DNA of 64,000 nucleotides from Ilex aquifolium (taxonomy: Eukaryota; Streptophyta; Magnoliopsida; Aquifoliales; Aquifoliaceae). The DNA is taken from the NCBI GenBank assembly GCA_951799425.1, contig OX637409.1:7784960-7848959 (forward strand), written 5' to 3'. Position numbers and translations under genes: made by a program. The notes beneath the pieces were generated by a model. The model searched no databases. It worked only from the letters and a program-made list of their open reading frames with translations, and had not been told where the DNA came from. Every line of letters starts with the position of its first letter. Within the stretch, counting starts at the first letter, position 1. Positions 11,532 through 24,271 of this stretch are shown here, one piece after another.

Positions 11532-12772
11532 TTAGTTGGTCATTGGGCTGCGGTTGACTCCCTAGTGGTTGTTTTACTTTTTTTTTTTTAAAGACTAGTA
11601 CCATGTTGAAATTAAATAGGAGTCGTTAATTTTGATTAGAATAATTTATAATTATTAATTAAAAAGTAATATAATAATAAATAATAATAATAATTACACG
11701 TGATATACTTTTATAAGATAAATTGAGGTCAATACAATATTTGGATTTTTTTTTTAAAAAAAAATTGTGTGCCAAATAATTGAATCAACTCAAGCCTGTG
11801 CTGATTCATGATTACAACACAAATACATGGGAACCACGAGCATCGATTATACCTTCTTTTTATGCAGTTATAAGTATTCGAAAGCATGTGTTTCTATATT
11901 GTAAGTTGCAACACGAATATTGTAAGTTGCAACACGAAATTGGACTATGGTGATCCGTGTCTCCAATCAATACTTTGTGGGTTTTTTGACAAATTTACAC
12001 AATCTTTGGCGTGCAAAGAAAGTTTTGATCTAACTTTTTTTGTTGAAGGTTGGGTGGGGATTGCTTTTCTCCAACAAGCTGCTTGGTATGATGGAAAAAC
12101 AAGTGGATGGAAACAGAAGAGTGGAAAAATGAGAGGGAAACAAAATGTTTCCAATGTTGTTTGGTTTCAAAAGGGAATGAGGTGAAAAGGAAAATGGGTG
12201 GAACCGGAGAAAAAGTGAGGATTTTGGAGTCTTTGAAGTGTGGTTAGGTTTACAATTTTTTACCATTCTTCCCATAAATTTTTCGAAAGGAGTTATCTAT
12301 TGTATTGAAAAAAAAAAAATTAATATCATACATCTATTTATTATATTTATGGATAGTTTTATCATTATTATAAATATTTTTATCATTATTGTGATATCGA
12401 AAAAAGTAATAAAAATACTTATCACTACAGTTATAAAAATACTCACAATAGTGATAAAAATATTTACAAAAATGATAATTTTTTTTATGTCGAATAAAAA
12501 TAATAAAAATAGTTATCACAATAATAATAAAAATACTTAAAAATAATGATAAATTACTCACAAATATAATAAAAATTCTTATTATAAAATGACACATAAA
12601 ATACTTATTAAAATAGTAAATTTTACAAGTAGGTACCGAATTTTTTAGTCGGCCCCGTAGTTAAGTCCTTTTTCCAAATGGTGGCCTATTGCTGATGTGA
12701 TGTGTAAATATTAATGAACTGTACTTACTCTGAAAGTACTAATCATGAATTGCTTGTCAGCCTTTCCTTATG
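11532..12772. other. AT-rich non-coding region
   Basis: No gene recognised. It holds ATA/AAT microsatellite-like DNA at 11640-11700 and a set of imperfect inverted and direct repeats of ATAAAAATA(C/T)TTA at 12340-12610. A TTGGTATGATGGAAAAAC string at 12085 may be part of another small element like the one at 13632. ORFs in this stretch are low-complexity. Confidence 0.5.
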
Positions 12773-12775
12773 TTA

Positions 12776-13176
12776 GAACAACTCCAGGGGAGTGGCTTGC
12801 GGAATTGAAAACCCCATAACCATAACTATCAAAATCTCATATCAAACTCAAAATTTTTCATTCTCAAAAAGTGACATCAAAGGTTTAAAAATAGCAATAA
12901 TGTTTTTGGGTGACAATTTTGACAACTCTGATAAGAGAAAGGGAGAGGTTGTAAATAGGTTGATGAATATAGATCCGTTAAATTATTAAATGATCCAACG
13001 ATAAATATAGATCCAACGATGAATATAGATTGATGAATGAAAATATGAAAATGACACCCTATTTTGACACCTGCCATTGGAGCAAATTTATAATTTAGGG
13101 ATATCAAAACACTGTTCAATATTACAAATGAGAGATTTGACACCCCAAAATGACAAATTTCTTTGGAATTGCTCTT
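12776..13176. mobile_element. Tourist-like MITE, 401 bp
   Basis: Ends GAACAACTCCA and TGGAATTGCTC form imperfect inverted repeats flanked by TTA on both sides (12773-12775 and 13177-13179), the target duplication of PIF/Harbinger elements. Inside, near 13076, is another CCATTGGAGCAAA end in inverted orientation, and a short repeated string (GATCCAACGAT) lies near 12990-13020. No coding capacity. Confidence 0.7.
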
Positions 13177-13353
13177 AAGGATTTGTCTCTTGATGTGGAT
13201 TATGAGTGATAAAGTTATGAATTTTAATATGGTATCTCTGTTAATTTTAACCATTTTTTTTAAATTGTATAATTTATAATTATTAATTGAAAATAAGTAA
13301 AACGATAAAAAATTATATAATAAGAAAATTGTACAAGTAGGGCGTTCTTATTG

Positions 13354-13620
13354 AACATAAATGAGCCACAAAACTTATGTTGTTTTAAGATAAATATTTT
13401 CTAATGTTATTGAAATATTATTTTTTTAATATCATACTCTCACTTTAAATAAACAAAATACATATAACGCATGTAAAAAAAGTAATCATTTTTTCCATAT
13501 TATAATTTCACCCAATTAATGGTTTGATTTTTATTTTTTTATTACCAGAATTAATGGTTTAATAGAAGGGACTGTCTTCATAAACGTGCACTCATTCACT
13601 TCCTTGAATTCAGTTGGGGC
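13354..13620. repeat. Segmental duplication, copy 1
   Basis: From GAACATAAATGAGCCACAAA to CCTTGAATTCAGTTGGG this stretch aligns with 15027-15282 with moderate divergence, including AAACTTATGTT and ACTCATTCA. It is in direct orientation. No gene. Confidence 0.75.
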
Positions 13621-13631
13621 ACTAAAGTGAG

Positions 13632-13911
13632 TGATGCTCCTTTTGGTACGATAAAAAAATAGAAGGATAGAAAGTAGGAAGGATTGATAAAACATTATGT
13701 TTGGTAAGGAAGGAAAGTAGGAAGGATGGAAAAGTGGATGGATTAACTTTCCTTCCAACTCACCAAAATCAATCCCTCCAAAATCAGAAGGAAAGTGGAT
13801 GAAAAGTTAATTATTTGTGTTGAGATGTATCTTATTTGTCTATATATTTTTTAATATAAACATATATTACATATACATTAATTTCATATAAAAATACAAT
13901 GATAAAATATG

Positions 13912-13943
<32 letters not shown>

Positions 13944-14259
13944 TTTAAAAAATAAAATAAAAAATAAAAATAAACAGGTCAACTCGCAACTCGACACGAC
14001 ACAATTAGTTAAATGAGTTGAGTTAGGTTTGACTAATGTTCGACATAAACCAGTATTGACTCAATATGAATCTGATACGATATGACTCGATTGTCACCCC
14101 TAATCTTAGCTAACAAAAAAAAAAATTTAACCATTTTTATTTTTCCATCCATCCAACCAAACACAAAGGAAGGAAAGTGTATCATTTTTACTTTCCTTCA
14201 TTGAATGATAGAAAGTGTATCTCTCCTATTTTTCATCATTCCTACCAAACGGAGCATCA
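13632..14259. mobile_element. MITE-like element, 628 bp
   Basis: Ends TGATGCTCCTTTTGGTA and TACCAAACGGAGCATCA are inverted repeats that continue as GGAAGGAAAGT strings on both sides. A GAG triplet flanks both ends, which may be a 3-bp target duplication or chance. A (TA)n run lies at about 13916-13942. The centre holds ACTCGA/ACACGAC strings. It sits right after segmental copy 1, so it postdates the duplication or was lost from copy 2. Confidence 0.65.
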
Positions 14260-14273
14260 GAGTGTTGCATGGT

Positions 14274-14749
14274 AGGGGTGTCAAACGTGTCGGGTTAAAC
14301 GGGTGATGGGTGAAAAACATGTAAATCCATATACGACCAGTTTCATAAATTGGTGAAAAATCTCAACACGAACACGAACCGTTTAATAAACGAGTAACAC
14401 GACACGACTTGTTTAACCCGTTTTGTTTTAATTTATTATTATATTTTTTGTGACTATCACTAAATTAAAAAAAAAAAATATTATGTGGCTATCACTAAAA
14501 CTAATATATATATATATATATATTTTGTGGTTGTCATTAAAAAAAAAATCTGCCTAATTTTTTAAAATAATTATTAATTTATTATTATATTAATTTTATT
14601 TAAACGGGTAAATGGGTTAATAGGACTCACTCAAACACGATCCATTTATTAAACGTGTTAAACGGGTCAACTCGTTTATCACCAAAACCCGCTTAATTCG
14701 TATCGATTCGTGTCGATTAATCATGTCGTGTTAGACTTTGACAAGCCTT
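14274..14749. mobile_element. Non-autonomous hAT-like element
   Basis: Left end TAGGGGTGTCAAACGTGTCG and right end TCGTGTTAGACTTTGACAAGCC (read inverted) match imperfectly. The inner flanks carry AAACGGGT / ACCCGTTT and ACACGACACGA strings on both sides. Such GGGGTGTCAAA ends are common in plant hAT-like MITEs. No clear target duplication is seen, so the limits are approximate. Confidence 0.5.
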
Positions 14750-15026
14750 CCACTAGGGACATTGGAATTGGACCACATCAATAATTTTTTTCTTTTTTAA
14801 GGTAAGAACACATCAATTATGTTAGTATTTATGGATTTATGGCTGTCCTTTTCGGCTCCCAGTGGGCCAAACACGATGGACATGCTTTAGGAAACAAGGT
14901 GATGTTGTGACCACAATGACATTCACGTATACCAAACCATGAAAAAATTGTCTCTCTGATTTTTTATCCCTTATCTCACACGAAAAGTAGATAAAACAAG
15001 GTCTCTCATATTCCTCACTAAAAGTT
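14750..15026. other. Spacer within the segmental duplication
   Basis: CTTCCACTAGGGACATTGG near 14747 has a counterpart CTTCCACTAGAAACATTGG near 15725, so the duplication continues beyond the two named copies. The rest (14840-15020) shows no gene. Confidence 0.5.
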
Positions 15027-15282
15027 AAACGTAAATGGGCCACAAAACTTATGTTACTTTAAGATAAATGTCCTCTCATGGTACCGAAATATTATTTTTT
15101 AATATTATATTTTCATTTTAAACAAAAAAAAAATATATATATATATATAAAACAAGTGTAAAATTTTATATATTTTAATATTTTATTATTTTTTCGATAC
15201 TATAAGCCAACCCTATTAATGGTTAATTGAATGGACTGTTTTCATAACCGTGGACTCATTCATCCCCTTGAATTCACTTGGG
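15027..15282. repeat. Segmental duplication, copy 2
   Basis: Direct copy of 13354-13620. After it comes an insert at about 15290-15650, then the CTTCCACTAGAAACATTGG block. In copy 1 the same place is filled by the elements at 13632 and 14274. Confidence 0.75.
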
Positions 15283-15289
15283 AAATAAG

Positions 15290-15650
15290 GGAAAGGTTTT
15301 GCCGCACTGGTCTAAAAATTATTACTTTTTAAGATTAAATTATAATTTTTTTGAGGCATAAGTTACAATTTTTAAGAGGCGTGATTGATCATGAGTGGTT
15401 GTGATAAATACTAAAGTTACAACTTTCAAAGGTTATGTTACAATTTTTAAAGGTCAACTTACAATTAATAAAAGAAAAATTATAACTGCTCAAGGAAACG
15501 CACGATCGATTATTTGTGTCTCTGATCGATCATGGTTTTTCCTTGAGCATTTGTAACTTCTATTTTTAAAGGTGTAATTTTACTATAAAAAGTTGTAACC
15601 GATAGTACTGTACCGTTTTTTTTTTTTTTTTTTTAGTACCGTAGAGTTTC
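15290..15650. other. Possible small insertion with imperfect inverted ends
   Basis: Starts near GAAAGGTTTTGCCGCACTGG and ends near TAGTACCGTAGAGTTTCTCT after a run of T (15613-15634). Inside are TGATCATGAG and CGATCGATTA-type strings and GTTACAATTTTTAA repeats. It may be a MITE; the inverted repeat is weak. Confidence 0.3.
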
Positions 15651-15789
15651 TCTGGCAATAATATCAAAAGTAATACTAAGGATCCCACATTTATTATGGT
15701 ATTTTGGCTGTCTTTTTGTCTTCCTTCCACTAGAAACATTGGAGTGCATCAATAATTATATTCTTGTTTTATGGTACTACTAGTGATAA

Positions 15790-18083
15790 CTTGTGCTTTA
15801 CATTATGCAATTCAAAAAAAAAATCGAGCATTGAACTTAGACGCGTACTAAGTTGAATGTTTAAATTGCATCCTTTATCAAACCAACACTTTACATATAC
15901 ATGATAAACAAAATATTACCTATATGAAGATTCTAGTGAAGACAAAATTTAATGAAAAGATGGAGATAACCCAACTTTAATGATCAAACACTAATTAAAC
16001 AATTCATTTTTTGTAAAATATTAATTAAACAAAAAAACTATGAAACTCATAGCATTTCTCAAGTTATATTGCACCAATCAAAGTATGTTGCCTATTCTAA
16101 ATAAAGACCCACAAATCAATATGTGCTTCCTATACAAAAAACCAAGTAAAATGAATGTGGTTAAAAAATAAACATCATGGCACTTTCATGCATCTAAAAC
16201 AATTGAATATTATTTTTCCTACATGAACAAGTAACCACAACAATACCATATGAATACTTGGAAAAATGACAGGCCAAACATAAAATTGTGTAGTATAATC
16301 ATTTTCTAAAAAATTTAGAAACAACCCATAAAATTTTCTAGTCTCAAGCCATTTCAATCACACAACAAAAATAAACTAAACTACTTCTAAATCAATCTCC
16401 ACCTCAATAAATCAACAAAAATCAAGCTTAGCCCAATTCAAAATTTTGTACCCTTGGATTACATACTTGGATCAATCTAAAATTTGCCAAATTTGAAAAA
16501 CAAGCTCCATTTGCATTGCTTTAATGAGGGAAATTAAACTCAATGTAAGAAATTTTAAAATTTTTGACAAAATATTCCATAAAAATATGACCACACAAAT
16601 ATTTTAACTTGTATACAAAATTTATATAGTTCATACTCATATCCAAACTAAGCCACAGTCCTTAATTAAACACAACTATTTATCAACTACTACAACTAGA
16701 TAATAGCATTGAATGTATGGATAAAGAACAAAATAACATACAACCAAACTCATAGTTGATATGCTCAAGTGAGCAAAAAATGGAGCAGAACCCATTTCAC
16801 AAAAATTAGAACAAAAACTATTTCACAAAAATTAGAACAGACAAATGCATGTGTGTGTAAAAAATGTTAAGAAGTAACCTGTTTTTGTATACCAAATCTT
16901 AAGAACACAAATTAGAGAAAGCAAGTTATCTATACAGCAGGATCAAAAATAAAGAAAACATGTGCCTGAAGGCACTGTGTAACACAAAAAATAATTTCAC
17001 TACCAAAAGCTATGGCATATACAAAATTTTTAATGACAATAACAAAAAATTATTTATAGTCATAAACTTTTAATGAAAATACCACAAAAGTGAACTAAAA
17101 TGATAACATAAACGCGCTGACACACCCATATGTATGTTGTGTGCCTGTGTTGAGTGTGTGTTGTGTTGTGTTGTGCCGTGTGCGTATGTAGAGAGAGGTG
17201 AAGGGAAAGAGACATAGATGGATATCATTATATAAAACCATTAAAATGACTTTAATTCAAACAAATATAATTGAAATATCAAAAACCAAATTCATCATAC
17301 ACCTAAAAACTACGGAAAATCAAACTAATCTTTGCCAATCAACAAACATACCATAGGAGCAACCAAAATCAATGCATCACATCAGTACCCAAAGCCATTA
17401 ACCATATCATGTGGTTTCATCAAGTACTTCATCCGGCCAATGTTAGTCAATTTGCTCGAACAAATTCCACCACTTGGACTATCCAATATGCAGTAAGAGT
17501 AATGAGAACAGACAGACAATCATAAATTGCAAAAAACATAAGCCGAGATGAATTTGTATAACAGAAATGTAGCTAAGAAAACCCATAGAATTCCCTTTGA
17601 AAGCATGAACATTGACATGTGAAATGAGAGCATAACCACGTAGTAGCAAATCAAAGAGTGGCCAAGGTAATGAGATGTCAAATTTATCTACCCAATATCA
17701 GTATTAAAAATAATAACATCATAATCAGGTATATGTACATTAGGTAATATTTGTCACATATTCCAAGCAACTAAAACTTTTCTAATGTATACGTTAGGTA
17801 TATGCACTTTCAAATATAAACACAATTGTATGACATAAAAAAAATCAAGCGAAAGTACGTGTATGGACAACTTATAATGCGAAAAGCTTGTACCAACTTT
17901 CACAAAGAAGAACTCACCTACACTTGACGTCCTTCCATTGGGGTGGAGCATGAGGATGGTATAATTCAACTAACTATTCATTAATTCATTTATTATGTCT
18001 TTCATTGTAGTCATCGGCTACCGCAACTAATTCAACTAACAAAAAAACCTTTACACTAAATACAAAATGCAAACCAATGGACT
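15790..18083. other. AT-rich region without recognised gene
   Basis: About 2.3 kb with no ORF of note. A GT-rich microsatellite (TGTGTTGTGTTG) lies at 17150-17190. Short repeated strings such as TTTCACAAAAATTAGAACA occur at 16795-16840. The same host sequence resumes after the copia element at 23014. Confidence 0.6.
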
Positions 18084-18088
18084 GCATC

Positions 18089-18293
18089 TGTCAAAAACAA
18101 GAACACAAAAACTGTGTTGTGAAAGTCTTGAACAGATTTTCATTAGACTTTGTCCACGTTAAATACACAATACAAAGAGAAGAAAAATAGGAAAGGATAA
18201 ATACAAGGAAAGCATAAATAAGAGAAAGTCTAATCCTACTCAATTTCTATACAATTACAACTCCTAAATAAATTATATTGATAGCTGTCAACA
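18089..18293 (-). repeat. 3' LTR of the copia element
   Basis: 205 bp, identical to 22804-23008 except for a T/C and a G/A difference. It follows the polypurine tract in the element's own direction. Confidence 0.96.
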
Positions 18294-18305
18294 CTCCCCC
18301 TCAAG
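18294..18305 (-). other. Polypurine tract of the copia element
   Basis: CTTGAGGGGGAG on the minus strand directly abuts the LTR. It is the plus-strand primer, and the stop of the polyprotein lies next to it. Confidence 0.85.
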
Positions 18306-21300
18306 TTGGAGCATGAAGATCATGAATGCCTAACTTGCTGAGAAGAAATTGGAATTGAGCTTTACCCAAAGCCTTGGTGAATAAATCAGCTAACTGAAGA
18401 GAGCTTGAAACATGTCTGGTCTGTAGTAGGCCTGACTGGATTTTTTCTCTAATCAAATGACAATCCAGTTCTATGTGCTTAGTTCGCTCATGAAATACCG
18501 GATTTGCAGCTATATGTAAAGCTGCTTGATTATCACAATACAAAACAGCAGGACATATAGAAGGAACACACAACTCATGTAATAGATAAAGCAACCATGT
18601 CACCTCACATGATGTACTCGCCATTGCTCTGTATTCTGCCTCGGCAGATGACCGCGAAATGGTTGTTTGTTTCTTGGTTTTCCAAGAAATAAGAGAACTT
18701 CCCAACTTAATGCAGAAACCTGTAGTGGATCGTCGCGTCATCGGACAACTAGCCCAATCTGAATCACTATAAGCTTGAAGCGTAATGGAGCTCGAACTTG
18801 AAAACATAATTCCTTGTCCTAGCGAACCCTTGAGATATTGCAGAATCTTTAGTGCAGCTTCATAGTGTGGTCGTCGTGGAGCTTGCATGAATTGACTTAA
18901 AGTGTGAACAGCAAAAGTGATATCTGGCCGCGTAATCATCAAATAAATTAATCTTCCAATTAGACGACGGTATGAGGCCGAATCATGGATGAGATCACCA
19001 GTATCATTTGATAATTTTAAGTTTTGCTCCATAGGAAAATTACTTGGCTTGGCCCCCAATAATCCTGCATCAGATAGAATATCTAAAGTGTATTTTCTTT
19101 GGGAGATAGAAATACCTTCGCGAGAACGAGCCACCTCAATACCCAAAAAATACTTGAGAATACCAAGGTCTTTAATTTTAAATTTTTCTTGAAGGTAAGT
19201 TTTGAACTTATTGATCGCCTTGGGGTCATTGCCTGCCACAATTATACCATCAACATATACTAGAACTGCAGTGAAGGAATTACCATCTTGACGAGTGAAC
19301 AAGGAATAATCAGCTTTAGAATTTTTGAAACCTGCAGATTGCAAAGCAGAGGACAATTTGGCAAACCAATTACGGGAAGCTTGCTTAAGGCCGCAAATGG
19401 ATTTTTTTAGACGGCAAACCCGAGTCTCCCCCTGTTTGCCAAATCCAGGTGGTAGAGCCATATAAATATCTTCATCAAGGTCGCCATGAAGAAAGGCGTT
19501 GTGCACATCAAGTTGATGAATGACCCAATTATTAATCGCAGCCACGACAAGAAGGCAATGAACAGTAGTCAATTTAGCAACTGGAGCAAAAGTCTCAGTG
19601 TAATCGATACCCTCACGTTGAGTAAATCCTTTGGCAACTAATCGAGCTTTGTAGCGTTCAATGGTACCATCATATTTATGCTTGATTTTATATACCCATT
19701 TGCAACCGATAGGCTTCTTATGAGGAGGTAAAGGGGATAGAGTCCAAGTCTGATTAGCTTCCAAAGCAGCAAGTTCATCAAACATGGCTGTCTGCCAATG
19801 AGGGTCATGTATTGCCTGTTCAAAGGAAGTAGGTTCTGTGGTAGCAGTTATGTGAGCAACAAAGGAACAATGGGCGGAAGAAAAACGATTGTAAGAGACA
19901 AAATTAGATAAAGGATAGCGACTACCTGATGAGGAGAGAAGACCCAGCGACAAGACGGACAAGTGGTGAGGTGGAGTGCCTGATGTAGTGAAGCAATGAT
20001 AGTCCAGCAGGCGAGTAGGAAGCTGTCGCGACCGGGTGGAACGGCGAGTGGATTGGACAGGAGAACTAGTGGTCGTGGTTGATGGCTGTGTATTAGTAAT
20101 GGAACTGGACGGTGGAATGGTGTCATCTTGTGGGGATGATGTGGCCTGCTGGGGCGTGTTAGTGGTGGGTATTGTCGATAATGGAGAAGTGAAATGGGGT
20201 ACTGGGGAAGGTGTGACCTATTCGTCAAACTGATTGGACGAAATTGAGTGATTTGGGAAAGGAAATTGTGGTCCGGTGTTCGCTAAAGTTTGCGAAGCCA
20301 TGGGAAATTCCGTCTCATGGAATATAACATCTCGGCTGACAAAAACTCAATGAGACTCGACGTAAAAAAGGCGGTATCCTTTTTGACCAAAATGATAGCC
20401 AATAAAAATACAACGACGAGCACAACTATCAAACTTATTTGTGTGGGAAAGCTTGGTTGCGTAACAAAGACAACCAAAAACACGTAGATTGGCATAATTA
20501 GGATGCTTTTGGTAAAAACCTTCATAAGGGGATTTCCCATGTAAAAGTTTAGTGGGCATGCGATTAATGAGATATGCAACTGTAAGAACACAGTCTCCCC
20601 AAAATTGTAGAGGCAAAGAAACATGAAATCGAAGCGCACGAGCAACCTCAAGGAGGTGACGGTGCTTGCGCTCAACGATCCCATTTTGTTGAGGAGTACC
20701 AACACAACTATGTTGTTGAACAACCCCTCTCCCACGAAGAAAAGCGATAAATTCATTGGAAAAAAATTCCCTGCCATTGTCACTACGAAATTGTTTAATC
20801 TTGCATTCATATTGGGTTTCGACCATCAGGAAAAAGGATTGGAGTAAAGCATCAGCATCTGATTTAGTTGTCATGAGAAAGACCCAAGTGCAGCGAGAAA
20901 AATCATCAACAATAGTTAAAAAATAATGAGCACCACTTATAGAAGCAACCGATTGAGGACCCCAAATATCACAGTGAACCAAATCAAATATTTTATTAGA
21001 AGAAATAACACTATTATTGAAACGTAGACGAGACTATTTTGCCAGTGGACAAATGGGACAAACTAAAGACGAACTAAAAGACATATGAGGTATGGATTGA
21101 GCTAACACTTGAGACCTAGAGTGAGACGGATGTCCAAGGCGTTGATGCCAAACTTCAGCGGAAACGGTAGAACAAGTAGCAAGAGCACGAGCAGGTGGCT
21201 CTGGTGGCTGAAAAATGTAAAGTCCATCGGCCTCGCTACCCAAACCAATCGTCCTCCTCGTGACTAGGTCCTGAAACACACAAAAATGAGGAAAAAATGT

Positions 21301-22731
21301 TATGGAACAATTAAGGTCTCTAGTAAGTCGACTTACTGACAAGAGATTCACATTAAAACATGGTATGTAAAGAACATTATGTAATGACATATTTGATGCT
21401 ATAGTGACAGAACCACTAGAATGAATGGGAACACTACTTCCATTGGGAAGTTTGATGGGATTTTTCTGAAGGGTGGACAAGGCCGAAAATTGTGCATTCG
21501 AGGAAACCATGTGATCTGTGGCACCGGTGTCTATTATCCAAGAATGAGATGGTAAAGAGAAAGAGGCGGCAGACACAAGAGGAGTAAGAAGTTTACCTGC
21601 AACATTTGGAAAGGAATTGGCAGTACTAGTACCTTCATTGAGAAGCGTCATAATTTGCCGATGTTGCTCTAGTGTAAAATTAGGAACTTTGTCAGACTCG
21701 GACATGGAATTGGTTATATTTGCAGATAATTGAGGACAAGAGGACTTGCTGGTGTCGGGGGTTTTGTACAACTTGTGACCCTCGGGATAGCCAATAATTT
21801 TCCAACATGTATCAACAGTATGCCCAATTCCAGATTGACCGAGACTTCGACAATGAGAGCAAATAGGTCGTCTTCCCCGTTGACCAAAATTTGGTCGGTT
21901 CACATTTTTGGCTGTGAATGAAGAGTGGGTGACGGCACTGCTGTGAGTGGAACTATTTGGTTGTTTCTGACTATTATGGTTGCTAGAGGCAGAAGTTCGG
22001 CGAGCAATCATGGCAGCAGTATCCAAAGGACTGTTGGTATCGGCGATTTCGCGTTGCTTTTCCTCTTGTAAAACCATGGCATAAGCTTGATTTACAGAAG
22101 GCATAGGTTTCATAAGTAAAATATGTCCCCGAATCGCCGAATATGTAGAATTCAACCCCATTAAAAATTTCATGACTTGTTCATTTGTTTCTCTTTCAGC
22201 AAGGGTTTTAGCCACTTCACAAGTACAAGCCAAAGGAGGTAGATATGTTCTCAATTCATCCCAATATCCCTTCAATTTATTGAAATAAATTGTAACAGAA
22301 TTTTGATTTTGACGAAGCTCATATATATTTTGACGAACCTGATAAATAGAAGTCTTACTACTTTGTGAATATCGCTCGGGGAGGTCTTCCCAAGCGTCGG
22401 AAGCATAATCTTTGCGAAGAACTAAATCTTGAAATTCTTCAGCAACTGAACTGACAATCCATGAATGGACAATGTCATTACAACGTTGCCACAAAACGCG
22501 TTCGTTTGCAGGTGCACTTTCATCGGGCTGTTCTAGGGTACCATCAATAAATCCTAGTTTATTCTTGCCGCTCAATGCAAGTTTCATGGCACGACTCCAT
22601 GTGGCATAATTGTCTCCAGTAAAAATCTTGGGCACAATAGAAACACCAGGGTTGTCTGAGTTGTTGAGATAATAAGGGCTATTAGGATTTGTGGCGGAAG
22701 TTGCTTGTTTGACAGGGGTGTTTTCACCCAT
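18301..22731 (-). pseudogene. gag-pol: Copia gag-pol polyprotein, three in-frame stops and a lost RT active-site residue
   Basis: A single frame of 1,477 codons starts MGENTPVKQ at 22731. Order: copia-type gag N-terminus (near residues 20-60), UBN2-like gag, zinc knuckle CSHCRSLGQSGIGHTVDTC, protease WIIDTGATDH, the HHCC finger before the integrase, integrase core with HCDIWGP, RSDNGREF and VERKHRH, reverse transcriptase, and RNase H ending near DLFTKALG. Stops: TAG 21034-21036 at the start of integrase, TGA 20347-20349, and TAG 20218-20220 in the low-complexity linker before RT. There is no frameshift. The RT active site reads YVDGIIVAG where the family has YVDD, so the second catalytic aspartate is gone. 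The element could only move with help from other copies. Confidence 0.95.
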
Positions 22732-22789
22732 GATTGGAGAAGATTAAGTTGTGGCCGAAGTCGGGAAACACAACAATAAAATCTCAGGA

Positions 22790-22803
22790 TTGCTCTGATA
22801 CCA
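22790..22803 (-). other. Primer-binding site of the copia element
   Basis: TGGTATCAGAGCAA on the minus strand, directly next to the 5' LTR, matches the 3' end of initiator methionine tRNA. Confidence 0.93.
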
Positions 22804-23008
22804 TGTCAAAAACAAGAACACAAAAACTGTGTTGTGAAAGTCTTGAACAGATTTTCATTAGACTTTGTCCACGTTAAATACACAATACAAAGAGAAGAAA
22901 AACAGGAAAGGATAAATACAAGGAAAACATAAATAAGAGAAAGTCTAATCCTACTCAATTTCTATACAATTACAACTCCTAAATAAATTATATTGATAGC
23001 TGTCAACA
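22804..23008 (-). repeat. 5' LTR of the copia element
   Basis: 205 bp, followed outside by the target duplication GCATC. It would carry the promoter read toward lower coordinates. Confidence 0.96.
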
Positions 23009-23013
23009 GCATC

Positions 23014-23932
23014 AAATCGAACTTAAGAGGCTAATTCAACTGAAAATAAGGGATATACCCAAACTGAACTATATATATATCACTTACTATCTAGTCATGC
23101 ACCAAAATTATTGTACTTCCCAAGGATGACAAAATCAAAGCATACACATTGTAACGACAAATTTCGTGGATAATATAACACAAAATAATGTCAAAATTAC
23201 AATCGTTAATGATTTGACTTAATTTAATAAAATGGTACTGACTCTTTTCGGCGTGTTTATCAGGTGCACTGTCATTTGATTCTCAATGGATTTGATGATG
23301 ACGAGGGTCTGACCAGTGTATTTCTCGAACTTTGATTTAGTTTTGACTTTGGTTGATTTGATAAAGGTAAGAGCTTAATCAACGTGTTTCCCAATATTTG
23401 ATTTGGTGACTCTTTAGTAGATTTGTTGAAGATGAGGGTCGGATTGATTTGGTTCTCATTCTTCGATCTTTGATTTGGTTCTCATTCTTCGATCTTTGAT
23501 TTGGTGAATTTGTTGAAGACAATGTCAGATTGACGTGAATCTCTTTCTTCGATCCTTGATTTAATGGATTTGTTGGATCTTCTCACCATTTTTTATGTTG
23601 AATGGCTTGAAGATAATTTGAATCTCTTAAAGAAGGACCTTGGTCGTTTGCTCTTCTCCTCAAAGATGTACTTGCAAGAGTTCAATTGGAAAAGGGACTT
23701 CGACGAAGCTTCGCTGTTGATCTCCCTTCTCCTCCTGAGATGGACTCGAGCAAAACTTTCTTGATCTTCCCTCCTCCTTGGCTTCTTTTCTTGACATTCT
23801 TCTTGACTTCTCTTCTTGCCCTCCCTTTTGGCCTCTTCCATACCTCTATTTATAGTGTTGAGAGTAATTATGCATGTAAGAATATTTTATTTGAATACCC
23901 TTATATGGGCTTAGGTAGTGGGTCACTCATTT
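23014..23932. other. Non-coding region with imperfect tandem repeats
   Basis: From about 23230 to 23590 a loose repeat of roughly 60-75 bp built on GATTTG(GT)TGAA..GATGAGGGTC..TTCTTCGATC recurs, with a perfect short duplication of GATTTGGTTCTCATTCTTCG near 23450-23500. A TATTTATAG TATA-like string lies at about 23850. It might be part of a decayed LTR; no gene is recognised. Confidence 0.45.
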
Positions 23933-23941
23933 TTATATAAA

Positions 23942-24191
23942 GGGAAATTTGGAGGCCGGTCTCCCTATATGGACTTGTTTGGACTTAAATCAATCAAAGA
24001 AACTTATTTGTTATGAAGTCCGTTTTTTGTCAATTTTACCATACTATCCCTTCTCTTTAAAAGTGAAATAAAACTAAAAATTAAAAACTCCTAAATCTTA
24101 GGAGTTTGACTAACATTAAAATCTTTTCTCTCTCATATATATCTATATCTATATATAGGTTAAGAATTTGATTAACATTAAAATTTTCCCT

Positions 24192-24271
<80 letters not shown>

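Larger units (their letters stand above)
18089..23008 (-). mobile_element. Complete Ty1/copia LTR retrotransposon, 4,920 bp, recent insertion
   Basis: Two 205-bp LTRs (18089-18293 and 22804-23008) begin TGTCAAAAAC and end TGTCAACA. They differ at two sites by my count (about 1%). The 5-bp target duplication GCATC is perfect at 18084-18088 and 23009-23013. The element lies on the minus strand, with primer-binding site next to the right LTR and polypurine tract next to the left one. One polyprotein frame spans nearly the whole inside and holds only three stops. It is the youngest datable retrotransposon in the window. Confidence 0.97.

Noticed and set aside
11886-12185. 99-codon plus-strand ORF
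   Set aside because: No family signature; part of an AT-rich region with MITE-like strings.
19848-20228. Minus-strand 126-codon ORF rich in proline and serine
   Set aside because: It is an alternative frame of the low-complexity linker of the copia polyprotein; the proper frame continues from integrase to RT.
24081-24266. ORF of tyrosine/isoleucine repeats
   Set aside because: Product of the (TA)n microsatellite.
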